Origin: Penelope pileata
Lineage: Eukaryota; Chordata; Aves; Galliformes; Cracidae
Direction: 5' to 3'
Assembly: GCA_013396635.1 (NCBI GenBank)
Contig: WBMW01000170.1
Coordinates: 1,030,896-1,094,895 of the forward strand
DNA: 64,000 bases
The notes under the pieces were generated by a model. It was not told the origin of the DNA, searched no databases, and worked only from the letters and a program-made list of their open reading frames with translations. Below are positions 58,218 to 64,000 of this stretch, piece by piece (positions within the stretch are counted from its first letter, which is position 1; every line of letters begins with the position of its first letter). The translations under genes were made by a program, and so were the position numbers.

Positions 58218-61150
58218 TGTTAGGGGTTGACACTTACACTGTGCAAAGCCGTGTCAGGGAAACTCAAGCCAAACCAGTGAAGCGGAATCATTCTTGGCTG
58301 TTGCTGAGCGCATGCATGGGCTTGGGATGTACAGCTCCTCAGATCTAAGTCTGTAGCTTTTGCGTAAGACTACAGTGAGCTTTGTAGCTGTCCCCGCTCA
58401 TTCAAAGTCACTGCTACCCCTTCACAAAGCTTTTTATTTTCAAATGCTTGCTTCACATACACATTGTACACATCTCAAGCAATGAAGTGATCCTTGGGGA
58501 GCAATGGCATGTCTGATGTTCCAGCTGGCTTGCCAAATTCAGTTTGAGCTTAAAGCTGGTTGAAGGTGGAATTGCTGCGCTCTTGTTTTCCCTTCTCCCT
58601 TGTGTTGTCCCTGCCTCTCGTGCAGCCAGATAGGGAGCTGAGCCAGCCGAAAACTTAACCCTACCCTCTCTAAAAATATCACTTGTTTTCCTTAAGCTCA
58701 GTTTCCTATCTAGGTGTCCACCTAGCTGTAGGAGTGCTGGTGACAATGTGAAGGAGAGGTCAATACGGCGTGGCTGATTATGGGAAAGTAGGACAGCAGA
58801 TATGGCTTAAATTGGCTTAACTTGCGTGCTGAGATACTGCAGTCCTAAAACCAGATGCAAAGCAGAAACAAGCGTGTGTTTTCCCCCTTCCTTAAGAAAA
58901 AAAGAAACTTCCAGTCTTTAAGCTTAGCCCTCTGTGAACTGACTTCATCTGCATGAGTTTATTTTGTTGCCTGTTCTAAGATAAAAGAAAATTGGTAAAA
59001 ACACCACTTGAACTTTAAAGTTAGCCACTGGGTTAATTCCAGTGCTTTTGGATAAAAATGAAAAGGAGAGGATTTACATCCTCTTATATTTGCTGGAAAA
59101 AAGTGTTACAAAGAAGGGCAGTGATATTGTCTAGGAACTCTGATGAATGTTCTCTTTCTTTAGTAGCAGCATAACTTTTTGATATTTAAATCACATGATA
59201 GGATCTTATGCTATACCTCTACTAGTTTGTTTTTTTTCTTTTTTAAACGTTTAGGAAATGACAGTAGGGTGGAAGTAAACTTTAAGGATTACAGTGTATA
59301 CAACACCATGGGTGAATGAAAAGCTTGCAGCATGTGGTCTGACCTTAGAGAAGCTGGCATTTGTCTGTACTCACCATTGGTTTTTTGTTGTTGTTTGTTG
59401 TTTTTTAATTGTTTTGGTGACATGAGTGAAAGGCAGCATTACCTTCAATAAAGCATGCGTAATGACAGGTCATATAGTTTGGTTACATTGTAATTCCTGT
59501 GTTTCAGTCAAGGCTGAGATGTGGTTAGCTTCTCCAGAGCAGAGTGTTTTCTGCATTGTTTTCCTGTATTTTGGACCTATCTAGGTATCTAACAGCGATC
59601 AGGTGAAGGTTCATTAACATCTGGGCTGCAACATGCTTGTCACCATGCAGACCCTGCAGTGAGCAGAGTGCAATAGAGAACACCCCTTCCTCTAATGGGA
59701 CTCCTGCAGTGAAACCTGAGGGATGCGCCCTGCTGCAAATCTCATGCATCAACCCACGCTCCGTGTGGTTACACGACAGATTATTTAAAACGTGCTTGTA
59801 ATTGAACAAACTATTTCAGAGGAAAGGATTAGCTATTTCAAAGCATATGAGGGCTTTCTTTTCTCCTTTCAAATGTACTGAGACATCAGGGTGCTGCAGT
59901 CTTAAAACTGGTGGGTCCTGCCAAACATGTTTTGTTTTGCTGGACTGGTAGAAAAGGGAGTGTATTCTTATGGACTGAAGGTGGGGTGGTTGGAGATACA
60001 TGGTTACTAAGTTTAGAGTGCTCAGGGAGCATGGAGCTGGGGACAAATGTGGCAAAAGATGCAACTTTCTGACCTAGAGCTCGGGATGTTTTGGTAGGGG
60101 GAGCAGAGGATGGCTTCAGGCCTCTGACTTGGCTGGTAGAAATGCACACTCAGCATGGTTATTTAAGAAAGTGGGTGAGGGTGATGTGCTGCACTAGTGG
60201 GGTCAGTAGTTAGTTCCTCTGTGACACCAGAGAGCGTTTTTGTGTGCTGCAACTCCACGCTGTAGGCATGCCTGATTTTTAAGAACTTACGGTTTCTGTG
60301 ATGCTCACATAAGTGGGAATACCTGTCTTTACCGTGGTTATCTCTAAATAAAGTCTATGTGGATTGACGTGTTCTGGATGAGTGACAGCTGTCTTTATCA
60401 GCCTGAAGCGCTGAAGAGTCACATGCTAACCACAAAAACTGCTGCTTAGTAATTTTGCTTTTTATACAAAAAAAAATAATAATAATTGAAAGGCAAATGA
60501 AGAGGTATGTGAAGAACACATGTTTTCAAGTTCTCTGCAGCCAGGATGTCTAGAAGTACAGGAAAAGTCCTGCAAACTCCTGTAACTTCACTGAAGCTGT
60601 AAGAAAAATCACTAACCATTGTGAAACTTGCAGAGCCACTGTGGGAGTAGAACTGACTCTAAGCATGTGGGGTGCGTGCGTACGTTCACACATACAACAG
60701 CAATTACGATAGCTGAAAATTCATGTCCCAACCACAGTGATGCTGCTCCATTTTTCAGTAACTAAGAAAGGAATTTGGCCCAGTGAATGAATTTGAAACA
60801 CTCTCGGTTGGACTGAATGATCCAGAAGCATTCCTTCATGTTATAAGAAACATGTGCATTTTATGTTCTGCTGAGACTAGACCGGACTAGTTCACATTAA
60901 CCAAGTGGGGTTAAGAGACATGGTGCAAGCACTGAGTTAGAGTTGGGAGTATGTAAAAAAATCCCTTCTGGTAGTGTTTATTCATAATTCTGTCAAAAGG
61001 ACATGGCATGAGCCTACTTCAGAGCAGTAATGTGCGGAGTAGTTTTATAATATTCTTTGGTAGTTGCAGTTATTACAACATAAGCACTGTCTACAAGACA
61101 TTGGTGCCCTTCAGAAGCCTCATTTTTGTCTTTACCTGTGGCACAAACTT
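58218..61150 (+). other. BORCS5: BORCS5 intron 2, fourth part
   Basis: No exon supported. A weak CR1-tip-like string (GGTTGGACTGAATGATCCAG) at about 60807 is too short to call. (AAT)n-like patch near 60470-60485. Confidence 0.5.
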
Positions 61151-62060
61151 GCAGAATGGCTGAGGCTGGAAGGCAGCTCTGGAAGTAGCCTAGTCCAGTG
61201 CTCAGCTGAAAGCAGGATCCATCAGAGCACCCAGCCCAGGACCACGTTCAGTGGAGTATCTTTGAGGATGAAGACTTTGCTGTCTGTCTGGGTAACCTGT
61301 TCTAGTGTTTGATCACCTTTACAGTAAAAATACAAAGCAAAATCCTTGTGTGGTGTTTACAGTATTTCAGTTTTTGTTACTTCTTGTCACTTCACTCCTA
61401 GGAGTCTGACTCCATGTATTTATAGATCATCTTCCTCCTGCAGCCTTCTTCTGAGGCTGAACAGTCCCAGCTTTGTGCCTTCCCTCGTATGACAGATCAC
61501 AGTGCTCCAGTGCTGGACTTGGCCAGGATGTCCATGTCTCTCTCACACTGGGAAGCCCAGCTCTCGTCAGAGTACTGCAGAGGTGGCTTCACCAGTGCTG
61601 AGCAGAGGGGAAGAACCACCTTCTGCCTGCTGGCTGCTCTTCCTAATGCTCTTCCTTGGGTGCTGTTGGCCTTATTTGCTGCAGTGTTCAGCTAGCTGTC
61701 TGCAGGGACTCCCATGTCCCTCTCTGCAAACTTGCTTTCCAGTCAGTTGGCCTCCAGTGTGTACTGATAGGTGTGCTGATTCCTCCCAAGATGCAGGATG
61801 TCATACTTCCCAGTGTTAAATTGCATGAGATTCTCATCAGCACATTCCTGGAGCCTGTCAGGGTCTCTCTGCGTGGCAGCACAACCCTCTGGTGCTATCA
61901 GCTGCTCCTAGCCTTGTATAATCGAAACATTTGCTGAGGGTACCATCATCTAGGTCATTAATAACCATGTTAAACATTATTGGCCCCAGTATGGATCTCC
62001 AGGCTGACACCACTGGTGCCTGGCCTCCAGCTGGGCTTCCTGCTGCTCGTCGCAATCCAT
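61151..62060 (-). mobile_element. CR1 LINE, old strongly diverged copy
   Basis: In reverse it starts GCAGAATGGCTGAGGCTGG, a diverged CR1 3' end. Minus-strand 61858-62055 carries LGPIMFNMVINDLDDGTLSK then CFDYTRLGAADSTRG. This aligns with the RT block that normally reads GP.LFN.FINDLD...SKFADDTKLG, with the catalytic Asp pair lost. The intervening sequence is CR1-like but riddled with changes. It differs clearly from the other copies, so it belongs to another, older subfamily. Confidence 0.8.
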
Positions 62061-64000
62061 TTAGAGGTTCTATGAGGTTGAAATCTGAATTAGTGAGTAA
62101 GGACCCACTGAACTAGTTCAAAAATCCAGATAGATATTGCTGGAAAGAAGAGAATAAAAATGGAGAATAATGGAAAAACAGAGAAAGCTGCAGAAGAACT
62201 GAGAGAGAAGGGGAGGTACAAGAACGCTTTGGGGTGGAGTTCTGCTAATTGGCTGTGGCTGAGCTTTTCCTTTGTCTACATTCTTTGGAAGTCTGGATTG
62301 ATTTTTTTTTTTTTATTACTATTTTTGAAGGCAAATAAGTCAAAATGATAGGAAGGAAAAGTTTGCAGTCTGGTTTTGAGGTCTCAAAAAGACAGTCAAA
62401 AAACCTGAGTCTTCCCATGGCTCAATTTCACAAGGAGAACTGGCTGAAATCAATGTACTGAATTCAAGCCATTCTTGTCCCCGTAGGAGAAGAACTTGCC
62501 TTTGATTACTGTAGATTTATACATTTTTTTCTCTTGAGTATGGGAAATCGTCCAGTACTTAATTATTAGGCATTACGAAACTCAAGGTTATACATGTTAT
62601 GTACACGTTTATCTCAGCTTGTTCTGTTTAAATTGATACTAATTGGTTTTGTTGAAAGCAGAGCTCCTGATAAGATGTCTTGTTATCAGTGTTCCTGCTA
62701 CGCTAATTAAGCCCCTGAGACAGCGCTGCTATATTGTGTTTTTCTTCCTGCCGTGAAAGAAAGTGTTTATTTTGTTCACAGGCATATGAATTCCTGTATT
62801 ATAACAAGAGAGGTGATAGTTGCATAGGGAGCTTATCTCAATGAGAGGGCAGCTCTGGCACATTCTGCAGTCAGTCTGTCTGCTGAGACAAAGCAGCCAG
62901 AGACCGCCGAGGAGGAGGTGTTAGTAGGCCAAATGCTACTATAATTAGATGGTTAATTGCAAGTCAAGGTCATTTGGGTATTTGTGACCAAACACCCCAT
63001 TTCCAGATGCTAGAAATGCTCATGCAGGTATCATACGTTACAGTACCTTAGGCAGTATTTCAGCCCTATAATGAGCACAGCTGCAAATATCACCTGAGTT
63101 TCCTATGGAGATATCGCTGTAAGCATCAGTCAGCAGTTGGTTCACGTTTAGTACAGTAAAGTGATCACCAGTGCAGAAGCATCAGGTGGATGTGTTTATG
63201 TAATTTGAAGAAATTCTCCGCTTTCCACCCAAGCTATGACCACTGAATTCGGATGTGTTTCAGTGCAAATGTTTGTAGTGAACTTGGTGATAAAAATTTA
63301 TATATTCTGAAAAATCGCTCTACATTTTGGTTGCTGTTTAAGGTCGGCATGTGTTGTTTCTGTGTAGGTTTTTTATGCATGCTTCCCTGGAAGGATACTA
63401 CCTGTTCCGTTACAGTTTGGTAATGTTTTTTCTCAGTAAACCTTTTGGTTCATCCTGATGTCTGTTAGGTCTTGCAAAGGGACAGGACAGCCTTGAGGGG
63501 CAGCCTGTTGCAGCACTGGTGTAGCATGTTGCCAGTCGTTCAAGCGAGAGGAGAATTTCCATGCCTTTAGATAACTGTCTTATTAGCACCCCCTCTCTCT
63601 TTTCAGTAAGTAGCACATGGATTCATCTACTAGACCTGTCGTGGCAAAGTATGTATTTGCCAGCTGAGCTAATGACTTCATGTTTTAAATTACTACTAAT
63701 ATTTTACAGATTCAAAAGAATTGTTCTGTAAAGATCAGCCAAGACCTTGATCCTCCCAAGCATCTTTTTAAAAGATAGGCATCCTTCTGTGATTTAAAAT
63801 GATTTATTTGCTGTTAAATGTACATTTGAGAGTCTGCATTGGCTGCTTTTGTGGTTTCTTTAGGAAGGTGTTTCTTGCTTGCACTCGATTACAGATGTTA
63901 CCTTTACTCTGTGTCGACTTGTTTAGGTTGCTGAATAGTGATGAACTTCAATGCAAGCTAGTTGAGGAAATACCTTGTATGTTAACATTATCTATCTGAT
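62061..64000 (+). other. BORCS5: BORCS5 intron 2, to window end
   Basis: No exon, RNA gene or clear repeat. T-rich patch near 62302-62325. BORCS5 exon 3 was not found, so it presumably lies to the right of the window. Confidence 0.5.

Noticed and set aside
60800..60845. CR1-tip-like GGTTGGACTGAATGATCC
   Set aside because: Too short and diverged to call, and not followed by the terminal ATTCTATG repeat.
1..64000. tRNA, rRNA or snRNA genes
   Set aside because: No cloverleaf with A and B boxes, rRNA block or snRNA promoter element was noticed; a dedicated scan was not possible.

Overview
This is nuclear DNA from a bird, most likely a galliform close to chicken. The evidence is the abundance of CR1 LINE copies (at least nine, of several ages), a solo LTR of the avian ERVL type, hAT DNA-transposon relics, GC-rich CpG islands interrupted by assembly gaps, and two recognisable vertebrate genes with normal GT-AG splicing. 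There is no sign of bacterial, plasmid or phage content. Gene density is low: only about 1.3 kb of the 64 kb is recognisable coding exon.

Two genes can be named from their protein sequence. MANSC1 lies on the minus strand from about 28.2 kb down to 21.1 kb. Three coding exons are visible with matching splice phases: the first half of the MANSC domain (28002-28189), the second half (26557-26697), and a long Ser/Thr-rich stalk, transmembrane segment and short tail (21100-22082). BORCS5 (LOH12CR1, myrlysin) lies on the plus strand. Its second coding exon is at 31789-31932 and the rest of the window (to 64000) appears to be the following intron. The genes are head to head, about 3.6 kb apart between visible exons. 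This matches the human 12p13 order LRP6-MANSC1-BORCS5-DUSP16, so the gap-broken CpG island at 2.7-3.8 kb is a plausible minus-strand LRP6 promoter. That last point is inferred from synteny, not read from protein.

Layout: 1-2.7 kb non-coding; 2.7-3.8 kb CpG island with a 254-base gap; 5.13-5.67 kb solo ERVL-type LTR with a perfect 5-bp target duplication; 12.25-14.54 kb long decayed CR1; 15.09-15.22 kb LTR fragment; 15.61-16.58 kb 5' end of a hAT element whose reading frame runs into a 51-bp minisatellite; 17.06-17.22 kb CR1 tail; 17.34-17.90 kb 3' end of a second hAT copy; 19.27-20.49 kb CR1 with a 227-codon open stretch of reverse transcriptase; 20.5-28.2 kb MANSC1; 30.6-31.06 kb CpG island; 31.1-31.3 kb CR1 tail; 31.8 kb BORCS5 exon; 31.9-64 kb BORCS5 intron carrying CR1 copies (39.3-40.0, 48.2, 52.8, 56.0-58.2 and 61.15-62.06 kb), a complete but internally deleted hAT element (51.41-52.28 kb), and one unexplained exon-like ORF (53768-53876).

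The assembly is imperfect where it matters most. Single n bases and a 292-base gap surround MANSC1's first coding exon, and a 28-bp exact duplicate beside them suggests a misplaced contig. The signal-peptide start of MANSC1 and exon 1 of BORCS5 (carrying the expected myristoylation site) are not present in readable sequence. I found no convincing novel biological system. The items most worth checking are the assembly error, the candidate cassette exon and the hAT-derived minisatellite.
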